From Clostridia bacterium (lineage in GTDB: Bacteria > Bacillota > Clostridia > Saccharofermentanales > Saccharofermentanaceae), in contig JAKSRE010000009.1 of assembly GCA_024403775.1 (NCBI GenBank), positions 1-64,000 on the forward strand: a DNA stretch of 64,000 nucleotides. Reading direction: 5' to 3'. Position numbers and translations under genes: made by a program. Positions 18,024-26,878 of this stretch are shown in pieces. Position 1 is the first letter of the stretch, and each line of letters starts with the position of its first letter. Below the pieces are notes generated by a model. The model worked only from the letters and a program-made list of their open reading frames with translations, did no database searches and was not told the origin of the DNA.

Positions 18024-18362
18024 TTAATAATCTTCAGAAATAGGTTCTGCTATATCTCCATCAAGAATAAATTCTTCAGTTGGAGCGGTCTCTTCACCCA
18101 TAAGCAGGAGATCGTCTTCTTCAGTTGGCGCAGTCTCAGCTGCTCCAGCAAGCTCATAAGTCTCAACTGGTCTTGGATTTCTATCCTTCTCGAAAAGTGC
18201 TTTAACAACTTTTCCATCACCACATCCTGCAGCGCCAATCGTTACAGATGCTGCCATGATAGCTGATGCGATACCCTTGGTAACTCTTGAAGCAGAAATA
18301 TTAACTTCGCTCTTTGTTGGATAATTAGGATTTAAATCATTATTTGAAACTCTTTTTTCCAT
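18024..18362 (-). CDS. Small lipoprotein-like peptide, candidate substrate of the radical-SAM enzyme
   Basis: 112 residues from the ATG at 18362, which has AAAGGAAA upstream (an alternative TTG at 18386 lacks one). Residues 1-29 are polar, 30-46 are hydrophobic and small (GIASAIMAASVTIGAAG), followed by C47 in a lipobox-like A-A-G-C. The rest is acidic, with two copies of ETAPTEE (76-82 and 91-97), each followed by a hydrophobic-acidic stretch (DDLLLMG, FILDGD). C47 is the only Cys, so a Cys thioether in the C-terminal half is excluded. I recognise no family. Its role as a substrate is inferred from the one-base spacing to the maturase gene. Confidence 0.7.
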   Translation of the reverse strand: MEKRVSNNDLNPNYPTKSEVNISASRVTKGIASAIMAASVTIGAAGCGDGKVVKALFEKDRNPRPVETYELAGAAETAPTEEDDLLLMGEETAPTEEFILDGDIAEPISEDY

Positions 18363-18402
18363 AAAACCATTTCCTTTAAATAACAAATAATTTGTTAAGA
18401 TT

Positions 18403-18411
18403 ATTATATCA
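18403..18411 (-). promoter_or_regulatory. Extended -10 promoter of the peptide/radical-SAM cassette
   Basis: On the minus strand TGA-TATAAT lies about 41 bases before the ATG of the peptide gene. No clear -35. Confidence 0.5.
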
Positions 18412-18442
18412 TATGTAAGCTAGTGGTAGGAATAAATAAACA

Positions 18443-18476
18443 TTTTCGAGAAGAATAAAGAATATTAGTGTATAAT
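18443..18476 (+). promoter_or_regulatory. Promoter region of the YqhQ-type gene
   Basis: TATAAT at 18471-18476 with TTTTCGAGAAG at 18443-18453 upstream. The same 11-mer occurs upstream of leuS and, in part, near obg. Confidence 0.5.
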
Positions 18477-18511
18477 AAGTTGAATAATTTTTTTGAAATG
18501 GAAAGAATTTT

Positions 18512-19633
18512 ATGGCAGATAACGAGATAAAAGAAGTTGAGAATAAGGAATTGGCAGAGTCAGTTGAGAATATAGCTGAGAACAAAGAGGTGGCAGAGAA
18601 GGCCGCTTCTTCTTCGGAACCTTCAAAAAAAGAGCAGAAAAAGATTGAGAAAGAAGCTCTTAGGAATCAGAAGAGAACGACTATCGGAGGTCAGGCTCTT
18701 ATTGAAGGTATCATGATGAGTGGACCTAAGAGAACTGCTATGGCTGTTCGTAAGGCGGATGGAACTATTCATGTAGAAGAGATTAAGCAGAGCGACAAGG
18801 TCGTTTTCTGGGAGAAAGTTCCTTTTGTAAGAGGTTCTATTAAGTTCTATAAAATGCTTGTTACAGGTACTTCAGCTCTTATGCGTTCAGCAGATTTATC
18901 TGAAGAAGGTGCTCCTGAACAGGATAAGGAAGAGAATAGCAAAAAGCCTTCAAAGCTTGAAGAATACTTAAATCAGCACACTGATATTGTTATTACATTA
19001 TCAGCTATTCTAGGTATTCTTTTAAGTGTTGGATTGTTTATCCTTTTGCCTAGACTTGTTGTTGACACTGTAATGAGATTAACAGGACTTAATGATAACG
19101 GTACACTTTTGTGGTCAGTTCTTATGAATCTCTTTGAAGGTGTATTAAGAATTATCATTTTCCTTATTTACCTTATCAGTGTTAGTAAACTTGAAGATAT
19201 CAAGCGTGTATGGATGTATCATGGCGCTGAACATAAGACAATTGCCTGCTATGAGGCTGGTGAAGCTCTCACTGTTGAGAATATTAAGAAGTTTAAGAGA
19301 TTTCACCCACGCTGCGGAACAGCATTTATGTTTATTGTTCTTGCTATTTCTATTTTGATTTACACACTTACTGGTATGGTTACAGGAGATCACAATATGC
19401 TTCTTAATCTTGCAGTAAGATTGGTTCTTATTCCATTTATCTGTGGTATCTCATATGAGATTTTAAGATTCGTTGGAAGACATGATGATAATGCAATTTG
19501 TAAGGTGCTCTGTAAGCCAGGTCTCTGGTTACAGAAGTTTACAACAAATGAGCCTGACGATAAGATTATTGAAGTTGCAATTCTTGCTATGGAAGCAGTA
19601 ATTCCGGAGAATGCTAATGACGATAACTGGTAA
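18512..19633 (+). CDS. YqhQ/DUF1385 family membrane protein
   Basis: 373 residues. An acidic N-terminal extension of about 50 residues precedes the DUF1385 core, recognised by GGQALIEGIMMSGPKRTAMAVR, HGAEHKTIACYEAGE and FHPRCGTAFMF. There are about four membrane segments (around 160-180, 200-228, 270-290, 293-312). The conserved His, Glu and Cys suggest a metal-dependent enzyme, but the reaction is unknown. In Firmicutes it often sits just before prmC, as here; the 23-base overlap with prmC indicates coupling. Confidence 0.88.
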   Translation: MADNEIKEVENKELAESVENIAENKEVAEKAASSSEPSKKEQKKIEKEALRNQKRTTIGGQALIEGIMMSGPKRTAMAVRKADGTIHVEEIKQSDKVVFWEKVPFVRGSIKFYKMLVTGTSALMRSADLSEEGAPEQDKEENSKKPSKLEEYLNQHTDIVITLSAILGILLSVGLFILLPRLVVDTVMRLTGLNDNGTLLWSVLMNLFEGVLRIIIFLIYLISVSKLEDIKRVWMYHGAEHKTIACYEAGEALTVENIKKFKRFHPRCGTAFMFIVLAISILIYTLTGMVTGDHNMLLNLAVRLVLIPFICGISYEILRFVGRHDDNAICKVLCKPGLWLQKFTTNEPDDKIIEVAILAMEAVIPENANDDNW

Positions 19634-20504
19634 TCTTGAATCAGCATTAATTGATGAAGGTATAACAAAAGAGGTTGCTTCAGAGTTAGTTCAGGAGATT
19701 TTATCTAAGTATGATAACGATGAAGAGCGAATTTGTGGTGTAATTAATCGAATTAAATCTGGTGAACCAATCGCTTATATTGTCGGACATCAGCCTTTTT
19801 ATAGAGAAGACTACATAGTAAATTCAAATGTTCTTATACCAAGACCTGATACAGAACTTCTGGTCGAGGCAGCTATCAGGTTTTGTAAATCCTGTGATTT
19901 TCCTATGGGAGATATAAGCATTGTTCCTGAAGGATCTATGAATAAGGGAGATGGCCTTTGGATGGCTGATTTCTGTACAGGTTCAGGATGTGTAGGAATA
20001 TCTGTAATAAATGCTCTTGCTGATAAAGGTTATGATGTGACAGCTTATCTTACAGACATATCTTCTGAAGCTCTTAAAGTCTGTAATATGAATGTTCAGG
20101 GACAGTTAAGTGAGATTAGTAAGGAAGTATCTTCTGTTAAAGTTATTAATTGTGATATCTTTGACGAAGTTAAAATGACACGTCTTATCCCTCATGGGAA
20201 TCTTGATTTTATCGTATCTAATCCTCCTTATATTACGTCTAGCGATATGAAGGAACTTGATAAATCTGTATCGGATTTTGAGCCAGAGACCGCATTATGG
20301 GGCGGAGAAGATGGCCTAAACTTTTATAGAATTCTGGCTAAGTATGGCCAGATCTTTCTTAAAAAGGGTGGAGCAATTCTTATGGAACACGGTTATGATC
20401 AGGGGGATAGTGTAAAAGCTTTAATGACTGATTATGGCTATAGTAATGTTATTACACTTAAGGATTTTGGAGGAAATGCCAGAGTCTGTGTAGCTATCAA
20501 ATAA
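19611..20504 (+). CDS. prmC: Release-factor glutamine methyltransferase
   Basis: 297 residues. PrmC methylates the Gln of the GGQ motif in peptide-chain release factors. The SAM site includes DFCTGSGCVGIS, and the catalytic NPPY is seen in IVSNPPYIT. The first ATG lies inside the yqhQ-type gene. A second ATG six bases later is also possible. The usual partner prfA does not follow. Confidence 0.93.
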   Translation: MLMTITGNLESALIDEGITKEVASELVQEILSKYDNDEERICGVINRIKSGEPIAYIVGHQPFYREDYIVNSNVLIPRPDTELLVEAAIRFCKSCDFPMGDISIVPEGSMNKGDGLWMADFCTGSGCVGISVINALADKGYDVTAYLTDISSEALKVCNMNVQGQLSEISKEVSSVKVINCDIFDEVKMTRLIPHGNLDFIVSNPPYITSSDMKELDKSVSDFEPETALWGGEDGLNFYRILAKYGQIFLKKGGAILMEHGYDQGDSVKALMTDYGYSNVITLKDFGGNARVCVAIK

Positions 20505-20545
20505 AGAAGGAAATGGGAAGTATATAAGAAGGGAGAAGTACTTAA

Positions 20546-20749
20546 ATGCCAAATAAATTCTTTTTGTTTGAATATCGTGCTGAAGATTTGGTTACTATGC
20601 GTAAAAAACATCCATGTGGCAAGTCTACATGGCAGGTAGTAACGATAGGCAGTGATGTCAAACTTAAGTGTTGTGGCTGCGGACATCTTATGACTATGTC
20701 CAGAGCTACTTTGGAGAAGAGTACTATTAGCGTCGAGAGAGCTAACTAA
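20546..20749 (+). CDS. DUF951 family protein
   Basis: 67 residues, the family's usual size. The typical pattern is visible: an N-terminal basic stretch, KKHPCGKSTWQVVTIGSDVKLKC, CGCGHLMTM and a Lys/Arg/Glu C-terminus. The Cys residues (HPCG, KCCGCG) could bind zinc. The function is unknown. It may be a nucleic-acid-binding housekeeping protein. Confidence 0.85.
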   Translation: MPNKFFLFEYRAEDLVTMRKKHPCGKSTWQVVTIGSDVKLKCCGCGHLMTMSRATLEKSTISVERAN

Positions 20750-20757
20750 GGTTTGGT

Positions 20758-22044
20758 ATGTATAAAAAAGCAGTAGCATTATTTTTGTCAGTAGTAGTGG
20801 TAACGTTGACTTTTGGATCTTGCTCTTCAATCCGTGTTAGAAATCTGATTTTTACGCTGGTGGATGATTTCTCTGCCGCTCTTTGTGCTCGTAAAATTGA
20901 CAAAATAATTGAAACCGTTGAAGTAAAAAACGAAACAAATGCATTACTTAACGCGTATATCAGTGGAAGTGATTTATCACTTAACAATAGAGAAGTTTAT
21001 ACATATATCCTCAAAACATTGACTTATGAGATGGATAAGTCATCGTATATTATTAGTAAAAATAAAGACGATGCTTTTGTTGATGTTACATTCAGCATGA
21101 TTGATTATAAGTCTGTTGACATAGATGACGAGCAATCAATAGAAGTTACTCTTGATAAACTTAGCAGAGTCGAGAATGAAATCCAAACCAAAGTACCAGT
21201 TAGAGCGTATTTTGATGGAGAACGCTGGATAGTAGATAATACTAGAAGTATTATTACTACTCTTTTTGATGAACTACATGGTACAAGTTTTTCCTCTAAA
21301 TCTGATTTTGAAGACCGTATTGATAGAGCATTATGGTACAACTATGCTGATTATGAAGATGGATATTACAATACTAGTGAAATCTCATGCATGGTTTTCA
21401 TTAATGAATACAATAATATTGATACTAAGTTCTATTATGAGTTTTATTTTAACGATGAACTGATATGTGTAAGTCCACTAAAGAACCTTGAAGAAGGCGG
21501 GGCCAAGGCCTGTGAGATTTCTTATTTTTATGATTTTTTATTCACCGATAGTGGTGTTCCTTTTATCGAAGAATATACGCGTTTGTTTTTAAGTGGAACA
21601 TATTCATTTAAATTCTATGATGAATACGGTGTGTTGTTTTACGAAGATTCTATTGAATGTGAGTTGGATTCAGGTGAATACTTATGGATTGATGGTACCA
21701 GTTATTCTTATCGCTGGGTAGCAACCATTGACGAACAAAATACTTATCTCAATCCTGTTGCGATATCATTGGAAATTAAATTTGGTGATTATACTGATGA
21801 TTTAATTATTAATTCATATTACACAGTCACATATGATGACGAACTTATATATACTTCAGAACCTGACAGTCTGATTCCTGATAAAGGCCGCATTTATTAT
21901 TCTTTTGGTAAGTTTTTCGAAGAATGTCCACTGGTAGAAGGTGATACCAATCTTATGCGCTCAGGCTCATACAAGATTACTGTTTTTGATAGTGCTACAG
22001 ATGAAATGATTTTGGAAGAGTCATGTTTTGTATTTGTTTGGTGA
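20758..22044 (+). CDS. Repeat-containing lipoprotein (stops before its last repeat)
   Basis: 428 residues. A signal peptide with lipobox F-G-S-C (C at about residue 22) marks a lipoprotein. Residues 30-170 hold a DUF4878/SnoaL-like hydrophilic segment, and from about residue 205 beta-rich repeats begin. The repeats share the core Y-x-x-D-E-L-I-x-x-S/T and S-G-S/T-Y-x-x-x-x-(Y/F)-D. The gene ends in TGA (22042-22044), after which the same frame continues into another copy of the repeat core. The substrate and role are unknown. Confidence 0.75.
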   Translation: MYKKAVALFLSVVVVTLTFGSCSSIRVRNLIFTLVDDFSAALCARKIDKIIETVEVKNETNALLNAYISGSDLSLNNREVYTYILKTLTYEMDKSSYIISKNKDDAFVDVTFSMIDYKSVDIDDEQSIEVTLDKLSRVENEIQTKVPVRAYFDGERWIVDNTRSIITTLFDELHGTSFSSKSDFEDRIDRALWYNYADYEDGYYNTSEISCMVFINEYNNIDTKFYYEFYFNDELICVSPLKNLEEGGAKACEISYFYDFLFTDSGVPFIEEYTRLFLSGTYSFKFYDEYGVLFYEDSIECELDSGEYLWIDGTSYSYRWVATIDEQNTYLNPVAISLEIKFGDYTDDLIINSYYTVTYDDELIYTSEPDSLIPDKGRIYYSFGKFFEECPLVEGDTNLMRSGSYKITVFDSATDEMILEESCFVFVW

Positions 22045-22257
22045 TTGTACAATAGATTTGTTTTTAGGATTTTTAACGGTGAATTGATTTATACTTCAGA
22101 TTCTAAAAGCTATTATTGTTATACAGAATCTACAGATTTCGTATTTACTGAATTCCCAAGTATAGATGATGGATATCCTACAGGTGAATATACTATGCGT
22201 ATTTATAGAGATGATACGCATCAATTGATTATTGAAGATACATGCATTGTATATTAA
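22045..22257 (+). pseudogene. Cut-off last repeat of the upstream lipoprotein
   Basis: 70 codons in the same frame, directly after the TGA. It has the repeat core FNGELIYTSDSKS and PTGEYTMRIYRDD, parallel to YDDELIYTSEPDS and RSGSYKITVFDS of the previous repeat. It begins with TTG, has no signal peptide and no ribosome site. It is most simply the 3' end of a 499-codon gene broken by one nonsense change. A translated small protein or read-through cannot be excluded. Confidence 0.65.
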
Positions 22258-22308
22258 ATGAATTGAAGAGAGTATAGTTACAAAAGTGTAGAATTCTTTT
22301 CAATGTTA

Positions 22309-23232
22309 TCACACAAATCCAAGAAGCTCATCGATATTGGCACACTGAGATATACAGATGTGTCTTCCATCACAGTCTTCCATTACGAATTCTCTGTTAA
22401 TTCCAGAGTTTACTGAAACTTTGGAATCTTCCAGTTCTTTTACAATAGTTATATTATTTGATTTGAGCTCGTTAAGAAGAAGTAGTGGTTCGGAGGCATA
22501 GATATAGGCATCATTATCAATGCCATAAGCCTCTCTTGAAGGTTTAAAGTTATTGATAAGTTCTTCTTTAATCTGAACGAGATTGATAATTATATTGTCT
22601 CTTGTAAGTCTTATATGAGGCATAGCTTCATCATCAAGAAATACAGCAGAGAAGCCAAGCTTCTTCTCATAAAAAAGCGAAGTCTTATATATATCAGGGC
22701 AAGGAAAAATAACAGCGGAACCATTCATAAGAAGAAGTCCTGAACCATTATTTGGAGCTTTCTCATCCTGATTAGCTGATGCAGTATTAGTTGGTGCAGA
22801 AGAAGCAGCTGGTGAAGATAAATTCTCACGGATAGTATCTCCCATTGAGTAGCCAAGAAGCTTTTTGCCAAATGGTTCTTCAAGATTATCGAGTTCTTCA
22901 TTAAGTGAGGAGCGCTTCATAATAACTGCTATATCAGCAGAGACAGGGAGGTTACGAAGCTCGATTAACTTATCACAGTAAGTAACCAGATTCTTGAGTC
23001 TTATAAACAAAGGTAAAATCTCTTCGCAGGAACTTCCTGGACGCTTGCCATCACATAAAAATCGCATGAAGTGCTCAATAGCTTCTCCTGGTAAAGCAGC
23101 AAACATACTATTTAAGAATTTCAATTCCAGTGGAGCTTTGTCGGAACAGTCGCCCACCTTAAGTACGTTATAGAGTTCATCGAAAAGCTTATTGATATCA
23201 TGCTCAGGTATAATAATGTTGTTCATTTCCAT
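22309..23232 (-). CDS. VOC (glyoxalase-fold) protein with an unknown N-terminal domain
   Basis: 307 residues. Residues 1-140 are helical and match no family I know. An Ala/Ser/Asn-rich linker (about 140-165) leads to a VOC-type module: FPCPDIYKTSLFYEKKLGF (the usual YDLD-x-x-x-FYxxxLGF pattern), a central beta region and a C-terminal DCDGRHICISQ in place of the common DPDGNxIxxxQ. The ligand-binding residues are not clear. A resistance or ring-cleavage role is not supported; it may bind a small ligand. The ATG has AAGGA upstream. Confidence 0.65.
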   Translation of the reverse strand: MEMNNIIIPEHDINKLFDELYNVLKVGDCSDKAPLELKFLNSMFAALPGEAIEHFMRFLCDGKRPGSSCEEILPLFIRLKNLVTYCDKLIELRNLPVSADIAVIMKRSSLNEELDNLEEPFGKKLLGYSMGDTIRENLSSPAASSAPTNTASANQDEKAPNNGSGLLLMNGSAVIFPCPDIYKTSLFYEKKLGFSAVFLDDEAMPHIRLTRDNIIINLVQIKEELINNFKPSREAYGIDNDAYIYASEPLLLLNELKSNNITIVKELEDSKVSVNSGINREFVMEDCDGRHICISQCANIDELLGFV

Positions 23233-23311
23233 ATTTCCTTATTTTTATGTGATTTTATTTTCCATTATAGTATAATTCTTTTCAAATTAGAAATTTTGAT
23301 GAAGGTGTTGT

Positions 23312-23791
23312 ATGGCTGCTATTAAGAAAACTAATGCTATGCGTAAGCTAGATACATGTAAGATTGATTATGAGGCACTTGAATACGAATATGATGAAAA
23401 TGATCTTGATGGTCATCATGTTGCAGATTTCTTTGGTTTTGAATATGAGGAAGTTTTTAAGACTCTTGTTACCAAAACTGATGACGGTGAAGTATTTGTG
23501 TTCTGCTTATCTGTAGATGATGAACTGGATTTAAAGAAAGCCGCAGTAGCTGCTGGTGTTAAGAAACTAAATATGCTTCATGTTAAGGACCTTTTACAGA
23601 CAACAGGTTACATAAGAGGCGGATGTTCTCCTATTGGTATGAAGAAGGATTATCCAGTAATCATTGACGAGATGATAGAACTTGTCGATAAGGTATCTGT
23701 AAGTGGAGGTCAGAGGGGCCTTCAGATAAGACTTAATTCTAAGGATCTTGTCAGTGTAGTTAACGCCAAGGTAACTTCTGTTACGAAGTAA
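23312..23791 (+). CDS. ybaK: Cys-tRNA(Pro)/Cys-tRNA(Cys) deacylase
   Basis: 159 residues. YbaK/EbsC proteins hydrolyse Cys mischarged onto tRNA-Pro. The single YbaK/aminoacyl-tRNA-editing domain fits in length. Visible features are FKTLVTKTDDGEVFVFCL, a conserved Lys in the K-x-A region (DLKKAAVAAGVKKLNM), and GYIRGGCSPIGMKK, the C-terminal substrate-binding signature. It supports translational accuracy with leuS and tadA elsewhere in the window. Confidence 0.9.
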   Translation: MAAIKKTNAMRKLDTCKIDYEALEYEYDENDLDGHHVADFFGFEYEEVFKTLVTKTDDGEVFVFCLSVDDELDLKKAAVAAGVKKLNMLHVKDLLQTTGYIRGGCSPIGMKKDYPVIIDEMIELVDKVSVSGGQRGLQIRLNSKDLVSVVNAKVTSVTK

Positions 23792-23812
23792 TAAAGTAAC
23801 ACAATAGAAATT

Positions 23813-23840
23813 TTGAATATGTTTTTTGTTGTTGTATAAT
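23813..23840 (+). promoter_or_regulatory. Promoter of murC
   Basis: TTGAAT (23813-23818), a 16-bp spacer, TATAAT (23835-23840). Confidence 0.6.
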
Positions 23841-23901
23841 TTAATTTGGGTTTAATGCAAATCCTTAATTACAAAAATTATTCTACAAAGAAGGTTTATA
23901 T

Positions 23902-25335
23902 ATGAATATTGATTCACTTCTCTCATCTGGTAAGAAGGTTTATTTTATCGGTATCGGAGGTATCTCCATGAGTGGTCTTGCGCAGTTGGCGCAGGGTTAT
24001 GGATTTGAAGTTTATGGATCTGATATGCATCCATCTGAGAGAACCGAGGCACTTAAGAATAGAGGAATCAAAATTTATGATTCTCAGGTAAAAGAGAATA
24101 TTCTTGAAGTTATGCCAGACTTTATAGTTAAGACAGCTGCTATTCTCCCTAAGAATCCAGAGGTTGCAATAGCTATCGAGAATAACATTAAGATTTATGA
24201 CAGAGCAGAATTTCTTGGTATTATTACTGAGAGTTATGATGCAGTTATTAATATCTCAGGAACACATGGTAAGACTACAACCACTTCGATGACGTCTCTT
24301 ATGCTTCTTAATTCAGACAAGGATCCTACAGTTCATCTTGGTGCTGAATTCTATGCATTTAACGATACAATCAGACTTGGAAGTGATAAGAAACTTCTCG
24401 TATCTGAAGCGTGTGAGTTTAACAGATCTTTCCTTAATTTCCGTTCAACTACAGCAGCTATTACTAACATTGACCATGATCATGTTGACTGCTATCCAAA
24501 GCTTTCTGATGTAGTTGATGTTTTTGCAAAGTTTCTGGAAAAACTTGATGATAACGGTAATGTTGTTATTACTGGCCGTGAGCCAAATACCGCTGAATCA
24601 ATAACTCAGTTTGTTAGTTTAAATCCTGGTAAGAAGATAAATGTAATTACCTGTTCTGTTGAAGACGAACTCTGTTCATATACAGGTGAGAAGGGAATGT
24701 TCCGTGCTGTAGATGTTAATTATATCGATGGTCTTCCTTCTTATGATCTTTACTACCTTGATGCTAAATTAGGTAGTGTTAGTTTAAGAGTTCCAGGAAA
24801 GCACAATATTGATAATTCTCTTATTGCTGCTGCCTGTGCATATCTTAATGGAGCAACTCCTGAAGGAATCGTTAAGGCACTTAATGAGTTTAATGGTGCT
24901 GATGGAAGATATACAATTAAGGGTAAATATAAGGGTGCTACAGTAGTTGTTGATTATGCTCATCATCCAGCTGCTGCAAGAGCTACTATGGAAGCTGCAA
25001 GCCATATTCCTCATCATGAGATTCTGGTAGTGTTTCAGCCGTTAACCTTTAATCGTACAAAAATGCTTTTCGATGACTATGTAAGTTCACTTCTTCCTTG
25101 TAAGAAGGTTCTCTTTGGAGAGATTTTCTCAGACAGAGAAGTAAATACAGGTGAGATATCAAGTAAGGATATTGCTGACAAGATTAATGAGCAGGGTGGA
25201 GATGCCGAATTCTACGAGAAGAAGGAGGATATCCTTCCACGTATTGATGAACTTATAAGCGAAGACGACATTATTCTTATTCTCGGACCAGAGGATATTC
25301 GTTCTCTTGGTGATGTTCTTTGCCCTAAGGCATAA
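23902..25335 (+). CDS. murC: UDP-N-acetylmuramate--L-alanine ligase
   Basis: 477 residues. MurC adds L-Ala to UDP-MurNAc with ATP, the first amino-acid step of peptidoglycan synthesis. N-terminal UDP-binding GIGGISMSGLAQL, the ATP loop GTHGKTTTTS (about 119-128), the central YAHHPAA and the C-terminal domain are all present. It lies outside a large mur/fts cluster. A reader unit at 25359 with a small gap follows, so co-transcription is possible. The ATG has AAGAAGG upstream. Confidence 0.95.
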   Translation: MNIDSLLSSGKKVYFIGIGGISMSGLAQLAQGYGFEVYGSDMHPSERTEALKNRGIKIYDSQVKENILEVMPDFIVKTAAILPKNPEVAIAIENNIKIYDRAEFLGIITESYDAVINISGTHGKTTTTSMTSLMLLNSDKDPTVHLGAEFYAFNDTIRLGSDKKLLVSEACEFNRSFLNFRSTTAAITNIDHDHVDCYPKLSDVVDVFAKFLEKLDDNGNVVITGREPNTAESITQFVSLNPGKKINVITCSVEDELCSYTGEKGMFRAVDVNYIDGLPSYDLYYLDAKLGSVSLRVPGKHNIDNSLIAAACAYLNGATPEGIVKALNEFNGADGRYTIKGKYKGATVVVDYAHHPAAARATMEAASHIPHHEILVVFQPLTFNRTKMLFDDYVSSLLPCKKVLFGEIFSDREVNTGEISSKDIADKINEQGGDAEFYEKKEDILPRIDELISEDDIILILGPEDIRSLGDVLCPKA

Positions 25336-25358
25336 TTAGTAAAGAATAGGAAGAATTA

Positions 25359-26864
25359 ATGCGTAAAGTATCTGATAGTAGTAGTTCAGAAATAAATAGA
25401 AATAATAGTAATTCATCATCAAAAGTAGTGAAGATAATTGCTGCGGTCTTTTTGCTATTTGCAATAATCGGACTAGCAGTACTCTGCTTTGCAGGAATTG
25501 GGAAAACCAGTAATGATGTCACTGTCTCTTTTGTAGGCTTTGACAGGGATACTGTCATTCCAAATTCTTTTGTAAATTCTCTTAATAAAGCAGGTTTTGA
25601 TGTTGATACAACCCTCTGGGATTATGAAGAAAACCTTATAGAAGAGTACGGTAGTAATCCACTTATTATTGTTGTAGCTGGTGAGAAGTCTCTTGAGACT
25701 GTAGCTTCATATACCGATTATGATTCAGTGTTGGGTTTTGTTCTTATTGATCCAACATATCCTGGTAATATGGCAATGTCTGAATTTGGAAGCGATTTCC
25801 CAAGACAGGATGTAGCTATTTTTATGCCTTATGATGACAGTAAGACAATTGGTGATATGCCAGATGGAAAGCTCATTTACGAGAGACTTTCTGGAGATGA
25901 TACTCTGTATGGAAATAAGATAAAGCATAATTCAAGATTTTCATCTACAGTCTATATAAGTTCTAATCAGAAAAACTATTTGTCTGTATCAGCTTTTAAG
26001 TTTACTGACGATGCAACATTAATGATGCTTAATCCAGTATTTCAAAATGAGTTTGTACAGTATCTTGGTACAACATATTACCGTTACTGTTCTGAAGACT
26101 ATAAGTCTTCAATGGTATTTACCCGATACCTTATGGAGGTAATCTATATTTTCTTCGGAATTTGTGGACTTCTTCTTTATATGTATGCCGCTACCAGAAG
26201 AACAGACGATATTGAGCGTAAGCGTTTTGCTATTAGTTCAGTAGACAGAAGCGGTGTTGGAGTAGTATTTAAAGTTATATCTTATATTGTGATTTTCCTG
26301 TACATAGTGCTTGTTCCTGTATCATATTTCTTTATTAAGGATTATGAGATTATGGCATGGGTATTTGGTCTTTTACCAATATTAGCAGCTTTGTATCAGT
26401 ATATTATTACCAAGAAGTCGGGGAATCTCATGCGCGCAGATTCAATTGCTGTTAAGGATGCAAACCTGATTGAAGTAGTTTTGTCATTTATCGTTCAGCC
26501 GTTACTTTTGTTTTTAGTTCTTTTCTCAATTGCAGGAAATAATTTAAGTAAGCTTAGTATTTTTGATATAGTTTTTGTTGTTGTCCTAATGATTTTGGAT
26601 TTTTGTGTAAGCGCAATTCGAATCAAATTCGGATTCAAAATAATCACCAAGAGTTTGCCTTGCATATTGATTTCCATCTTTGTACTCCTTTTTGGAGTTA
26701 TTGTAGTGGATTTAAATCTTATGCTTATTGCAGCGATTATGCTTATGCTGATTCTGGTACCTGATTTCTTTGAAGGTAATGTAAGAAGATTTACCAAAAA
26801 GACATTCTTGTACTCACTTACACAGGCAGTTACTTATGCAATAATTGCATTGTTCTTGGTATAA
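25359..26864 (+). CDS. Polytopic membrane protein with a large extracytoplasmic N-terminal domain
   Basis: 501 residues. Ser/Asn-rich start, a first membrane segment (about 24-47), then a soluble stretch to about 260 that is probably outside the cell, then about eight further hydrophobic segments. The soluble part has LIIVVAGEKSLETV and SVLGFVLIDPTYPGN, a pattern like an alpha/beta hydrolase, but no complete catalytic triad can be assigned. A LacI regulator gene follows after 14 bases. The function is unknown. Confidence 0.7.
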   Translation: MRKVSDSSSSEINRNNSNSSSKVVKIIAAVFLLFAIIGLAVLCFAGIGKTSNDVTVSFVGFDRDTVIPNSFVNSLNKAGFDVDTTLWDYEENLIEEYGSNPLIIVVAGEKSLETVASYTDYDSVLGFVLIDPTYPGNMAMSEFGSDFPRQDVAIFMPYDDSKTIGDMPDGKLIYERLSGDDTLYGNKIKHNSRFSSTVYISSNQKNYLSVSAFKFTDDATLMMLNPVFQNEFVQYLGTTYYRYCSEDYKSSMVFTRYLMEVIYIFFGICGLLLYMYAATRRTDDIERKRFAISSVDRSGVGVVFKVISYIVIFLYIVLVPVSYFFIKDYEIMAWVFGLLPILAALYQYIITKKSGNLMRADSIAVKDANLIEVVLSFIVQPLLLFLVLFSIAGNNLSKLSIFDIVFVVVLMILDFCVSAIRIKFGFKIITKSLPCILISIFVLLFGVIVVDLNLMLIAAIMLMLILVPDFFEGNVRRFTKKTFLYSLTQAVTYAIIALFLV

Positions 26865-26878
26865 ATTAGGAGGATTAA

